Source: CAYNNP01 sp964398215 (GTDB lineage: Bacteria; Planctomycetota; Planctomycetia; Pirellulales; Pirellulaceae). Taken from it: a stretch of 44,871 nucleotides of DNA. The stretch is taken from NCBI GenBank assembly GCA_964398215.1, contig CAYNNP010000023.1, forward strand, positions 1 to 44,871. Direction: 5' to 3'. The notes below the pieces were generated by a model, which did no database searches, was not told where the DNA came from, and was given only the letters and a program-made list of their open reading frames with translations. This document shows positions 8,791-17,229 of the stretch, piece after piece; within the stretch, counting starts at the first letter, position 1; the number at the start of each line of letters is the position of its first letter. Position numbers and translations under genes: made by a program.

Positions 8791-9528
8791 ATGTCGACAA
8801 CAAATCCTATCTCAGAACAGCTTGTTGCTGCTGCCAAAAAATTATGCACGGCGGTCAACAAACTTTCGTTCGAAGCTCCGGTTACTCACGTTTACAACCC
8901 TTTGAAATATGCATGGCAAGCACACGAGGCGTACCTCAACATGGTCTCCGATCGCGGAACGAATGTTGTGTTTCTGGGAATGAATCCAGGACCGTGGGGC
9001 ATGGCACAAACGGGCGTGCCGTTTGGCGAAATCGCTGCTGCACGTGATTGGATGGGCATCAATGTTCCTGTCAAGAAACCAAAAAACGAACATCCCAAAC
9101 GTATCGTCGAAGGTTTTGATTGCCCCAAAAGCGAAGTCAGTGGCCGTCGGCTTTGGGGGCTATTTCAAGAACGTTTTGGCAAGCCGGATAAGTTCTTTGC
9201 CAACCATTTCGTGTTGAATTACTGTCCGCTCGTTTTCATGGAAGAATCGGCTCGCAATCGCACGCCCGATAAATTGCCCGCTGACGAACGCGAGCCACTG
9301 GATAAGGCTTGCGACAAGCATTTGGTTGCCGTGCTGAATATCTTGCAGCCGAAACATGCGGTCGGAGTCGGGGCGTATGCGGAAAAATGCCTCAAGCGAG
9401 TGTTGGACGAATCGAAATGCGATGCGGCACTGTCCAGGATCTTGCACCCAAGCCCTGCTTCACCAGCGGCAAATAAAGACTGGGCAGGCAAAGCAACGGC
9501 TCAACTGACCGAAGCCGGAATTTGGTAA
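8791..9528 (+). CDS. SMUG1-type uracil-DNA glycosylase
   Basis: This 245-residue protein should remove uracil (and oxidised pyrimidines such as hydroxymethyluracil) from DNA as the first step of base-excision repair. The active-site motif G63-M-N-P-G-P-W-G-M-A-Q-T-G is the SMUG1 signature, with the Asn that positions the water. The second motif HPSPASPAANKDW near residues 217-229 matches SMUG1's His-containing loop. A middle segment HFVLNYCPLVFM carries the base-recognition Asn. A GAGGAGT-type ribosome-binding site lies just before the ATG. SMUG1 is mainly known from animals and a scattered set of bacteria, planctomycetes among them as I recall. The gene precedes the amidotransferase by only 21 bases, so they are probably cotranscribed. 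Confidence 0.92.
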   Translation: MSTTNPISEQLVAAAKKLCTAVNKLSFEAPVTHVYNPLKYAWQAHEAYLNMVSDRGTNVVFLGMNPGPWGMAQTGVPFGEIAAARDWMGINVPVKKPKNEHPKRIVEGFDCPKSEVSGRRLWGLFQERFGKPDKFFANHFVLNYCPLVFMEESARNRTPDKLPADEREPLDKACDKHLVAVLNILQPKHAVGVGAYAEKCLKRVLDESKCDAALSRILHPSPASPAANKDWAGKATAQLTEAGIW

Positions 9529-9549
9529 CGAACAAGTAGCAGGTTGGTG

Positions 9550-10269
9550 ATGGATATATTGATTCTTCAACACTCCGCTGGCGACTCACCAGCCGAAGCC
9601 GAGCGAGCTTTGCGGGCGATGGGGCATAGGCTGGAGATCATCCGGGCGGACCAGGATGAACCGATTCCAGAATCCGTTCATGCCGATGGTGTCATCGCGT
9701 TTGGCAGTCCGTTTTCCTTGGCAAGCGGAACACCAAAGCCTTGGGTTGCTCAGGAAATGAATCTACTGAGGCGTTATGTCGAAAATGACAAACATGTTTT
9801 GGGCATCTGTCTTGGCGGTCAACTATTGGCCAAGTCGATGGGGGCAGCCGTTGTCAAAAATCGTGTTCCGGAAGTCGGCTGGCACGTCGTCAGCCGCGTT
9901 CATGAAAGTGCTGACACTGCACCACCCGATGTGAATTTGGTTGTCGATTCGATGCCCACCGAGTTCACCGTGTTGCAGTGGCATCAAGACACCTTTGAAA
10001 TCCCCCAAGGCGCAACTCACCTATTTCGGTCGGAGGCTTGTGAGAATCAAGCGTTCGCGCTGAGCAATCGTGCGTTTGGATTCCAGTTTCACTTGGAAGC
10101 CGACGAACGGTTAGTACGTTTGTTCATGGCCGTTTCTGACTTGCCATCTCAACAGGGCGATTTCATCCAAAACGAAAAATCAATCCGCGATGGGATCGAA
10201 AAACACTTAGCCGCGCAGAATGGCGTGCTGCAGTCGTTTCTTTCGACTTGGCTGAACTGTCAGCCATAG
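9550..10269 (+). CDS. Class I glutamine amidotransferase-like protein
   Basis: A 239-residue cytosolic protein with the class I glutamine amidotransferase fold, which releases ammonia from glutamine or hydrolyses gamma-glutamyl compounds. The nucleophile elbow is GICLGGQ with Cys87; the catalytic His181 lies in FQFHLEAD with Glu183 two residues later, completing the triad. A conserved EVGWH (near 116) and TVLQWHQDTFEIP (near 140) match stand-alone GuaA-like members. I prefer the ATG at 9550, six bases after an AGG, over the TTG at 9544 and GTG at 9547. No synthase domain is attached, so the acceptor is unknown. It follows the SMUG1 gene closely. Confidence 0.88.
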   Translation: MDILILQHSAGDSPAEAERALRAMGHRLEIIRADQDEPIPESVHADGVIAFGSPFSLASGTPKPWVAQEMNLLRRYVENDKHVLGICLGGQLLAKSMGAAVVKNRVPEVGWHVVSRVHESADTAPPDVNLVVDSMPTEFTVLQWHQDTFEIPQGATHLFRSEACENQAFALSNRAFGFQFHLEADERLVRLFMAVSDLPSQQGDFIQNEKSIRDGIEKHLAAQNGVLQSFLSTWLNCQP

Positions 10270-10370
10270 CGCAGTTCGCCAGAGTTCGATCCGACTTGAC
10301 GGGGTTTTGATTTGACAGGCTGGAAGCCTATCCCACGAAGGAGGAGCCAAAATGCTGTTGCTGCTTCAAC

Positions 10371-10403
10371 GAAAAAAGCCAAGCTCATTGACTGAGCTTG
10401 GCT
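10371..10403 (-). terminator. Rho-independent terminator of the Prc-type protease gene
   Basis: Read on the minus strand, AGCCAAGCTCA (10403-10393) pairs with TGAGCTTGGCT (10387-10377) over 11 perfect base pairs with a 5-base loop, and a run of T residues follows (A-run at 10372-10376 on the plus strand). It lies 25 bases after the protease stop codon. The weaker T-run on the other side means it could also serve the plus-strand amidotransferase gene. The flanking bases 10270-10370 hold no other feature I recognise. Confidence 0.85.
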
Positions 10404-10428
10404 TTCGGAATTTAGCGTGAAGCGTTTT

Positions 10429-12516
10429 CTAGTTGACCCTGGCTAGATTTTGCTTCTTTAGCCCAACGATGTATTCGTGAGCGATGTTGATGACTTCGCG
10501 ATTATAGAAAGTGTCACGCCAAATCTCTTTGGCGTTGGTCTCTGTTTCGACCGCTTTCTCTTCATCTAGTTTCTGAGCGTCCAGTTCTTTGCGACGTGCC
10601 ATGAACTTGTCTTCGTCCAATGAAACAACATCCTGCTCTTTTTGCTGAACATACAGCTCGATGCGTCGCATTAGGTCAACGAATTCTTCGTCTTTGTTGA
10701 CTCGTGACTGAGAGTTCTTTCGCAGCGTTCCGACAAGATCCGCTGGCACCATGCCGAAGATATCATGCTTGGCAGCTGAAACGCGTCCGTGTGGCAACGC
10801 GTAGTCCAGATCCGATTCACTGATATCCATCTTCTGGGTAATGCTTGGCAAAATCACATCGGCAGCAACACCGTGCAGTTGAGTACTGTCGCCATCGGGT
10901 AGGTAGAACTGTTGAAGAGTTACCTTCAAAGCACCATAGTTTTCCCGGCCATTGCGAAACAGCTGTTGACCTAGATCCATCAACGTTTGCACAGTCCCTT
11001 TGCCGTGCGTCGCTGGGTCACCAACGATGATGCCACGACCATAGTCTTTGATTGCACCGGCAAAAATTTCGCTGGCACTAGCACTGAACTTGCTGGTCAT
11101 GACAACCAACGGCCCATCCCACGATGTACCGCCAACTTCGTCGTTGTACTGCTGAACGGTTCCATCAGAATTCTTGACTTGAACAACTGGACCTCGGTCA
11201 ATGAACAGGCCAGTCAGATTGATGGCTTCAGTCAAGCTACCGCCACCGTTCTTGCTAAGATCCAGAACAACGCCTTCGACGTTTTGTTGTGAAAACTCAA
11301 ACAGAATCCGACGGACGTCACGTGTGCTACTGCGAAAGTCTTTTTCTTGGCGACGCGCGGCTTCCATGTCCATATAGAAACTTGGCAGCGTGATGTAGCC
11401 AATCTTCATCTTAGCGCCGCTTGGTCCTTCCTCTTCAAGGATCTTGCCACGAGCAGCTGAATCTTCCAACTGAACCTTGGCACGCGTGATCTTGTACTCT
11501 TGAGCACTACCACGTCCGCCGACTTTAACACCTAATCGAACGACCGTACCCGCTTTGCCGCGGATCAGCGACACGACGTCTTGGAGTGACATTTCTAGGA
11601 TGTCAACCATTTCGCCATCATCGCCCTGACCAACGGAAATGATCACGTCGTCAGCCTTCAGTTTTCCGTGCTGAGCAGCGGCTCCACCTGGGATCACATT
11701 TGTGATCACAGTTGTGCCATCTTTCTCACGCAGAGCCGCGCCGATTCCTTCGAGTGCAAGCCCCATTTGGATCCGGAAATCGTCCAGGGTGCTTGGTGCC
11801 ATGTAAGTCGAATGCGGATCGTAGGCCATTGTTACGGCGCTAAGATACATTTCCAGAATGTCATCGCTATCAGATTCTTTCCAGCGACGAGAGTAACGAG
11901 AGTATCGTCGGCGAAGCGTTGCAACTGCTTCGTCACCTTCCTTTTCTTCGTCTTTCAAGTCCAGCAATGCGAACTTGATTTGCCGTCGCCAACGGTCCTT
12001 GGCTTCGGCAGCAGAGGTTGCATATTTTGCTGCATCCCGATCAATGATGATGTTTTCTTCTTTGTCAAAGTCAAATTCACCGCTCAGCAGTTCTTGGGCG
12101 TCAGCAACTCGCTCGTCAACGCGACGCGTGAACAGCTTGAAGATGTCATAAGCAAGCGACAGGTCGCCACCTTTGACCATGTCGTCGATTTTGTCAGATG
12201 AAGCTTGAAAAGCATCCACGTCTCGCTGCAAAAAGTACAGCTTCAGCGGATCCAAGGCGTTGACATAAATGTCCAGCGCCCGTTCGCTGACGGTATCGTT
12301 CAGCCGTTCGGTTGAAATATGATGCCGAGGCATCAGATTCGCGATCAATCGTGCAACAACGCCGTCACGTCGTGTTGGTTGAGCGTCGAACTCGATTGGC
12401 TTTTCTTGCGCGGAGACAGTACTGCATGCTGCTACCGCCACCATAAGGCAAGGAATTCCTAGTTTAGGAAGCCAATTGGCCCCACGTTTTTTTCTTTTGA
12501 TCGCGATCTTATCCAT
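10429..12516 (-). CDS. Carboxy-terminal processing protease (Prc/Tsp-like, S41A)
   Basis: A 695-residue periplasmic serine protease of the tail-specific protease family, which degrades or trims proteins at their C termini. From the ATG at 12516 there is a basic N terminus and a hydrophobic export segment ending ACSTVSAQ. The ACS could be a lipobox, so it may be a lipoprotein. A Prc-type N-terminal helical domain follows, then a PDZ domain (GIGAALREKDGTTVITNVIPGG-type start near residue 260) and the S41 catalytic domain. The catalytic Ser480 sits in SASASEIF and Lys506 in HGKGTVQ. An extended C-terminal domain is charged. The reading frame runs up to 12615, but the ATG at 12516 has a GGGA just upstream and a proper signal sequence. 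Confidence 0.93.
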   Translation of the reverse strand: MDKIAIKRKKRGANWLPKLGIPCLMVAVAACSTVSAQEKPIEFDAQPTRRDGVVARLIANLMPRHHISTERLNDTVSERALDIYVNALDPLKLYFLQRDVDAFQASSDKIDDMVKGGDLSLAYDIFKLFTRRVDERVADAQELLSGEFDFDKEENIIIDRDAAKYATSAAEAKDRWRRQIKFALLDLKDEEKEGDEAVATLRRRYSRYSRRWKESDSDDILEMYLSAVTMAYDPHSTYMAPSTLDDFRIQMGLALEGIGAALREKDGTTVITNVIPGGAAAQHGKLKADDVIISVGQGDDGEMVDILEMSLQDVVSLIRGKAGTVVRLGVKVGGRGSAQEYKITRAKVQLEDSAARGKILEEEGPSGAKMKIGYITLPSFYMDMEAARRQEKDFRSSTRDVRRILFEFSQQNVEGVVLDLSKNGGGSLTEAINLTGLFIDRGPVVQVKNSDGTVQQYNDEVGGTSWDGPLVVMTSKFSASASEIFAGAIKDYGRGIIVGDPATHGKGTVQTLMDLGQQLFRNGRENYGALKVTLQQFYLPDGDSTQLHGVAADVILPSITQKMDISESDLDYALPHGRVSAAKHDIFGMVPADLVGTLRKNSQSRVNKDEEFVDLMRRIELYVQQKEQDVVSLDEDKFMARRKELDAQKLDEEKAVETETNAKEIWRDTFYNREVINIAHEYIVGLKKQNLARVN

Positions 12517-12693
12517 AGCAATTCCCAACGTGTTATTTTTATTGATGATGCAGCACCGGTCCGATCCGCCACTCTTGAAGTATTGAATGGTAGGAAGACG
12601 TAATATTCGCGGCAACCGAGCAAGTCCACCTATTTTACCAACTGTGGACTAGATATTGCGGTTGACTGTTGATTTTCAACACCGAAAACTGCG

Positions 12694-13761
12694 TCAGGAC
12701 CCGTTCTGATAGCGAACTTTTCCTGTCCCAGGGACAATCCGGCCAATTGGGTCGCACTGAACGCCCAATTCGTTCAAACGGGAGCAGATTTTGGCGGAAT
12801 AAAAATCACTTACGACCATCGCCATTCCAATTCCCATATTGAAGACTCGCCGCATTTCGGACATTTCTACGTCTCCAGTCTTGCTCAACCATTCAAAGAT
12901 CGGCTGTGGCTGCCATGCGGCAACATCAATTTCTGCGTCAAATCGTTTTGGCAAAACGCGGTCAAGATTTTCCTCAATTCCGCCGCCAGTGATATGCGCC
13001 AGCGCGTGAATGACTTGTTTGACTTGATAGTGGGACTGAATTCCGCGAATTGCTGAAGTATAAATTTTTGTTGGTGTCAAACAGACGTCGCCCAACGTGG
13101 CTCCGCCCAGTTCATCTGGCTGGCTGTCCCAGGTCAAACCTGCGTCCCGAATGATTTTCCGCACCAAGCTAAATCCGTTGCTGTGCAGGCCATCGGATGC
13201 CAAGCCCAAAACGACATCGCCTTCGCCAACCAAGTGACCATCGATCAACCGTTTTCGGTCAACCACTCCAACGGCAAAGCCAGCAAGATCATAGGCGTCT
13301 TCGCCATAACAGTCGGGCATGATCGCAGTTTCACCGCCCAGCAGAGCCATGTCGCCAGCAACGCACCCATCACTGATCCCTCGGACGACTTGCTCCAATC
13401 GATTCGGGTCGTCTTTACCCATCGCGATGTAGTCTAAAAAAAACAGTGGCTCAGCGCCGGTACACAGCAAGTCATTCACGCACATGCCGACAAGATCAAT
13501 TCCGACGGTTTCGTGGCGGCCGGTTTCTTGAGCAATCACGAGTTTGGTGCCGACGCCATCGGTGCCCGAAACCAGCACAGGATCTTTGTACTGCCGCGAA
13601 AACATTTTGCCGGGAAAATCAAGACTGAATAGTCCCGCGAAGCCGCCGTCGTTGTTGATCACGCGCGGGTTGAACGTTCGCTTCATCAATTGCGGCAAAC
13701 GGCTCATCGATTCCGCGTAAACATCCAGGTCAACGCCAGCGTCTTTGTAGGTGGATGGCAT
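12694..13761 (-). CDS. purM: Phosphoribosylformylglycinamidine cyclo-ligase (AIR synthetase)
   Basis: PurM closes the imidazole ring in the fifth step of purine synthesis using ATP. The protein is about 355 residues from the ATG at 13761, close to the family norm, and starts with the typical TYKDAGVDLD. Hallmarks are DGVGTKLVIA, GIDLVGMCVNDLLCTGAEPLFFLDY, GGETAIMPDCY, GLASDGLHSNGFSLVRK and HITGGGIEENL near the C terminus. An in-frame ATG at 13800 adds 13 residues and has a slightly better AGG upstream, so it cannot be excluded. It lies between the protease and the repeat protein on the same strand, without other purine genes. Confidence 0.96.
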   Translation of the reverse strand: MPSTYKDAGVDLDVYAESMSRLPQLMKRTFNPRVINNDGGFAGLFSLDFPGKMFSRQYKDPVLVSGTDGVGTKLVIAQETGRHETVGIDLVGMCVNDLLCTGAEPLFFLDYIAMGKDDPNRLEQVVRGISDGCVAGDMALLGGETAIMPDCYGEDAYDLAGFAVGVVDRKRLIDGHLVGEGDVVLGLASDGLHSNGFSLVRKIIRDAGLTWDSQPDELGGATLGDVCLTPTKIYTSAIRGIQSHYQVKQVIHALAHITGGGIEENLDRVLPKRFDAEIDVAAWQPQPIFEWLSKTGDVEMSEMRRVFNMGIGMAMVVSDFYSAKICSRLNELGVQCDPIGRIVPGTGKVRYQNGS

Positions 13762-13925
13762 AAGAGGCTTTGGTAGGTGGTCCAAGTATTTCCAAGGCAT
13801 TCGACCTGTTCGAATTGAACAAGCCGCCTTTGCCTACCATTTTGGAGCGCCAGAGCGTTTGGCGGTAGGCGTCAAGATTTTTACGACTGCAAAGTGGGAT
13901 TAGGCCCCATCAGCCGCGACTCGAC

Positions 13926-15725
13926 CTAACCGCGTCCATCGACTTTTTCCAAGTCGTAGATCGGCATGTGGCGATAGTAAACCTCTAGGCAATAGAGCGT
14001 CATGCAGGTTTGATAAAGTCGCCCAGCACGACTGCCCCAGGCATCAAAACTAGGGTCCCAGCTTCCTTTTTCGCGGCCAGCTTGGACTTGTGACCCAGGC
14101 AACTGAACCTTCATGCGGTCATTCCACTTGGTCCACAATTCGCCACCAAAATGATGGATGGCTTGCGTGGCGTAGTACCAATAATAAACGTTGGGCTGGC
14201 GATCATTGATCATGTGGTTTTCCACCAAATCCGCGAGGTCCGTTCGCATTCCAGGCATATTTCGATGCCAGCCCAAATACTGACGACACAAAATCGCTTC
14301 TCCAGTCATCGCAGGCTCCGGTGCGCGTGTGGGCTGATACGCGTACCCGCCACCGTAAACATCGCCGCCAACGGTATCTAAATACTTGTTGGTGTTTTCA
14401 AACAATTCATCATCGACTTCCAAGCCAGCGGCTTTTCCGCTTTTCAATGCCACCAGAAACCAACCTGTAACGGAAGTGTCAGTATCGAACCGAGGTCGAT
14501 ATCGCCAACCACCTTGGGGTGACTGTGCGTTCGCGGCGAAATTACAGGCACGCTGCGCTGGTTCGATTAGCCGGGTATCCCGAGTCATTCCAAGCAGTTC
14601 ACACAACACAATGGTGGCCTGTCCTTGCGCGTACATCGCTTGATGCATGCTGGCATCCTGCGCCATCCAGCCAGTGGCATCTTGTCGTCCCAGCAGCCAA
14701 CGCATTCCAGCACGCACTTCTTCTTGGTAGGCGCCGCTCAAGTGCGTATGGCCTGCTCCCATGAACGCCAGCAATGCCATTGAAGTAGCCGCCGTCGAAT
14801 TTTCCTCGCGCGCCGGATTTGCGTAGGGTTCCACCATGCTCCAACTGCCATCGGACAGTTGTTGACGTTTAAGCCACTGAAGTCCAAGCTCAACCGCATT
14901 TTCGGTTTCCTCGGTACCACCGCTTTGTTTCAAGAGACGTTGTTTTTCTTTGCCAGTACGCCCAGCGAACATCGAGGGCGCTCCGGCGGGTGCTGTGGAA
15001 TCATTGGGCGCAGCGTTGCTTGAATCACTGACCAGTTCCTGTGAAACAGGCAGTTCTTCCAATACAACTAGTTCCGCTGGCTGCAGGTCTTCTACCGACA
15101 TCAATGGACTGATCTCGGGAAATTCCGGAGTGATGATTTCGACGTCTTGTGGCGTCTCCAGTTCCGCAATCTCGATGACTTCTGTTTGTTCCTCGAATTC
15201 AGGCGTCTCCATTTCCAAGGGATTGATTTCGATCTCAGTGAACTCTGTATCGGTAGAGTCTTCGCGAGTTTCCAACGTGATCAGCAAGGCAGTTGGAGCT
15301 TGGGCTCGAAACGAAACAAATCCAAGGATTAGCAGTAGCAAAAGGTGAATCACAAGACTGACCAACCAAGGTGGATTTCGAGTCTCCAACCTTTCGCCCA
15401 AGGCAGCAACTTGCCGCTCAACCCATGGCCGAATCGCATGCACACCGCTTTGAACTTCGACGTCATCTGCCGGTTTCGTTTCCGCTGGAACCGTGTCGGG
15501 ACTCGGATTCAGATTCAGGTCCAGTCGCCAGCGAACTTGTGTTTCGGTTGTCGAAGGGGGCAGGATTTTTCTTGAACGCGACGGTGCCACCACAGGAGGT
15601 GGGACCACAGCGCGCACGACAGGCGGCTTAGCAATCGACGGCTTTGCGAAAGGCGGTGAACCGTTCGCAGCATCGGTGGCTGCTTTTGATGCGATTGGTT
15701 TTTGAGGGCTGGCTGAGCCAAGCAT
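13926..15725 (-). CDS. Membrane-anchored squalene-cyclase/prenyltransferase-like repeat protein
   Basis: About 599 residues. The N terminus is proline- and alanine-rich, then a hydrophobic segment (WLVSLVIHLLLLLILGFVSF) near residue 138 anchors it with the bulk outside the cytoplasm. A long acidic Glu/Pro-rich linker follows (residues about 165-255). The C-terminal half carries alpha/alpha-barrel repeats of the squalene cyclase/prenyltransferase type, recognised by GLQWLKRQQLSDGSW, MRWLLGRQDATGW and NFAANAQSPQGGWRY. The catalytic DXDD of true squalene-hopene cyclases is not evident, so it is probably a structural or binding protein. I take the ATG at 15725, which has GGGTGGGG upstream, over 15773. 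Such proteins are common and uncharacterised in planctomycetes. Confidence 0.85.
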   Translation of the reverse strand: MLGSASPQKPIASKAATDAANGSPPFAKPSIAKPPVVRAVVPPPVVAPSRSRKILPPSTTETQVRWRLDLNLNPSPDTVPAETKPADDVEVQSGVHAIRPWVERQVAALGERLETRNPPWLVSLVIHLLLLLILGFVSFRAQAPTALLITLETREDSTDTEFTEIEINPLEMETPEFEEQTEVIEIAELETPQDVEIITPEFPEISPLMSVEDLQPAELVVLEELPVSQELVSDSSNAAPNDSTAPAGAPSMFAGRTGKEKQRLLKQSGGTEETENAVELGLQWLKRQQLSDGSWSMVEPYANPAREENSTAATSMALLAFMGAGHTHLSGAYQEEVRAGMRWLLGRQDATGWMAQDASMHQAMYAQGQATIVLCELLGMTRDTRLIEPAQRACNFAANAQSPQGGWRYRPRFDTDTSVTGWFLVALKSGKAAGLEVDDELFENTNKYLDTVGGDVYGGGYAYQPTRAPEPAMTGEAILCRQYLGWHRNMPGMRTDLADLVENHMINDRQPNVYYWYYATQAIHHFGGELWTKWNDRMKVQLPGSQVQAGREKGSWDPSFDAWGSRAGRLYQTCMTLYCLEVYYRHMPIYDLEKVDGRG

Positions 15726-15939
15726 ATACCCCACCCTTGAATTCGAACATGTGACGAGACTGGGTTTTATCACATTCGTTGGTTGCCGATGACCTGCAAA
15801 TCGTCACGCCTAAACATGAATTCTGTGTTTTTTGCACCAGAAGTTGAGCATGAATCGGATCGAAATTGAAATTTCATTTCTGCGGACGGTAAACTGAACT
15901 AGTTCGTCAAGCCAAATTTTGCGTCGCGAGGGTCTGAGA

Positions 15940-17229
15940 ATGCATCGAAGAAACTGGTTGCAGTATGCCACATACGGTGCCGTCGGGGCGTATTCATGCA
16001 CTTGGTTGCCGGAACTGGCCATTGCGGCGGACAAGGCTGCCAGCGAGGGACGGCACTGCGTTTTGCTGTGGATGGGTGGTGGCCCAAGTCAAATTGATAC
16101 GTTTGACATGAAGCCAGATCATCCAAACGGCGGATCGATCAAACCCGCGTCAACAAATGTCCCGGGCATTTCATTTAGCGAACATTTGCCGGGCCTCGCA
16201 AAACAGGCGGATAAACTGGCGATCTTGCGCGGGATGAGTACGAAAGAAGGTGACCACGAACGTGGCACAGTTCTGATGCGCACCGGACACATTCCAGGCG
16301 GCCCGGTTGCCTATCCATCGATCGGGTCGTCATTGTCCAAGTCGCTTGGTGACGAAACAAGTGGATTACCAAACTATGTCAGCGTGTCGCCGGGAGCTTT
16401 TGGCCGCAACTCGATTAGTCCTGGGTTCCTTGGTCCCAAGCACATGGCGACAACCGTTGCCGGTCAGGCGCCCAATGACGATAGTTTCGCGCAGCTCCGC
16501 GTGGACTACATGGACCGCGCGCCTGATGTCAGTGACTCGCGTCAGTCTGCTCGATTGGATTTGTGGCGCGCGATGCAAGCCGACTTTGGCCGCGAAAGAA
16601 CCACGCGAAATGTTCAGGCACACAATACGATTTACGAATCCGCTCATCGTATGCTGGCCAGCGATGCGCGCGATGCGTTTGATCTTTCGCTGGAGTCTGC
16701 CAAAGTTCGCGAAAGTTATGGTCGCGGTGCTTTTGGACAAGGATGCTTGATGGCACGCCGCTTGATTGAACGCGGCGTACCTCTGGTAGAAGTTACATTG
16801 GGACAGAACTTGGCTTGGGATACTCACAACAACAACTTTGACCGAGTGAAAGAACTGTCCACTGAGCTTGATGCTGGTTGGTCGACGTTGATGTTGGATT
16901 TAGCCGACCGTGGACTACTGGAAAAGACAACGATCCTGTGGGCTGGCGAGTTTGGACGCACTCCAAAAATCAATGCCAATGGTGGACGCGATCACTTTCC
17001 ACAAGCGTTCAGCTGTGTGCTTGCGGGTGCGGGCGTCAAAGGCGGCGCGGTCTACGGAGAGACTAACAAAAGCGGCATGGAAGTCACCGATGGAAAAATG
17101 AATCAGCAAGATCTGCTTGCCACCCTTTGTACTGCGTTGGGCGTCAATCCGTTGGATGAAAACATTGCCGAAGGAGGCCGACCGATTGCGATTGCCGAGG
17201 GGAGTGTTATCGATGAGGTGCTATCGTGA
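15940..17229 (+). CDS. DUF1501 protein with Tat-type signal
   Basis: A 429-residue exported protein of the DUF1501 family, distantly related to sulfatase/alkaline phosphatase folds and very abundant in planctomycetes. The N terminus MHRRNWLQYATYGAVGAYS has a twin-arginine pair before a hydrophobic stretch, suggesting Tat export. Landmarks are VLLWMGGGPSQIDTFDMKP, DHERGTVLMRTGH, LVEVTLGQNLAWDTHNNN and the late TTILWAGEFGRTPKINANGGRDHFP block. A GAGGG at 15928-15932 fixes the ATG at 15940. DUF1501 proteins normally pair with a DUF1800 or PSD1/DUF1549 gene; here the partner is an EF-hand lipoprotein whose start overlaps by 4 bp. The biochemical role is not known. Confidence 0.92.
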   Translation: MHRRNWLQYATYGAVGAYSCTWLPELAIAADKAASEGRHCVLLWMGGGPSQIDTFDMKPDHPNGGSIKPASTNVPGISFSEHLPGLAKQADKLAILRGMSTKEGDHERGTVLMRTGHIPGGPVAYPSIGSSLSKSLGDETSGLPNYVSVSPGAFGRNSISPGFLGPKHMATTVAGQAPNDDSFAQLRVDYMDRAPDVSDSRQSARLDLWRAMQADFGRERTTRNVQAHNTIYESAHRMLASDARDAFDLSLESAKVRESYGRGAFGQGCLMARRLIERGVPLVEVTLGQNLAWDTHNNNFDRVKELSTELDAGWSTLMLDLADRGLLEKTTILWAGEFGRTPKINANGGRDHFPQAFSCVLAGAGVKGGAVYGETNKSGMEVTDGKMNQQDLLATLCTALGVNPLDENIAEGGRPIAIAEGSVIDEVLS

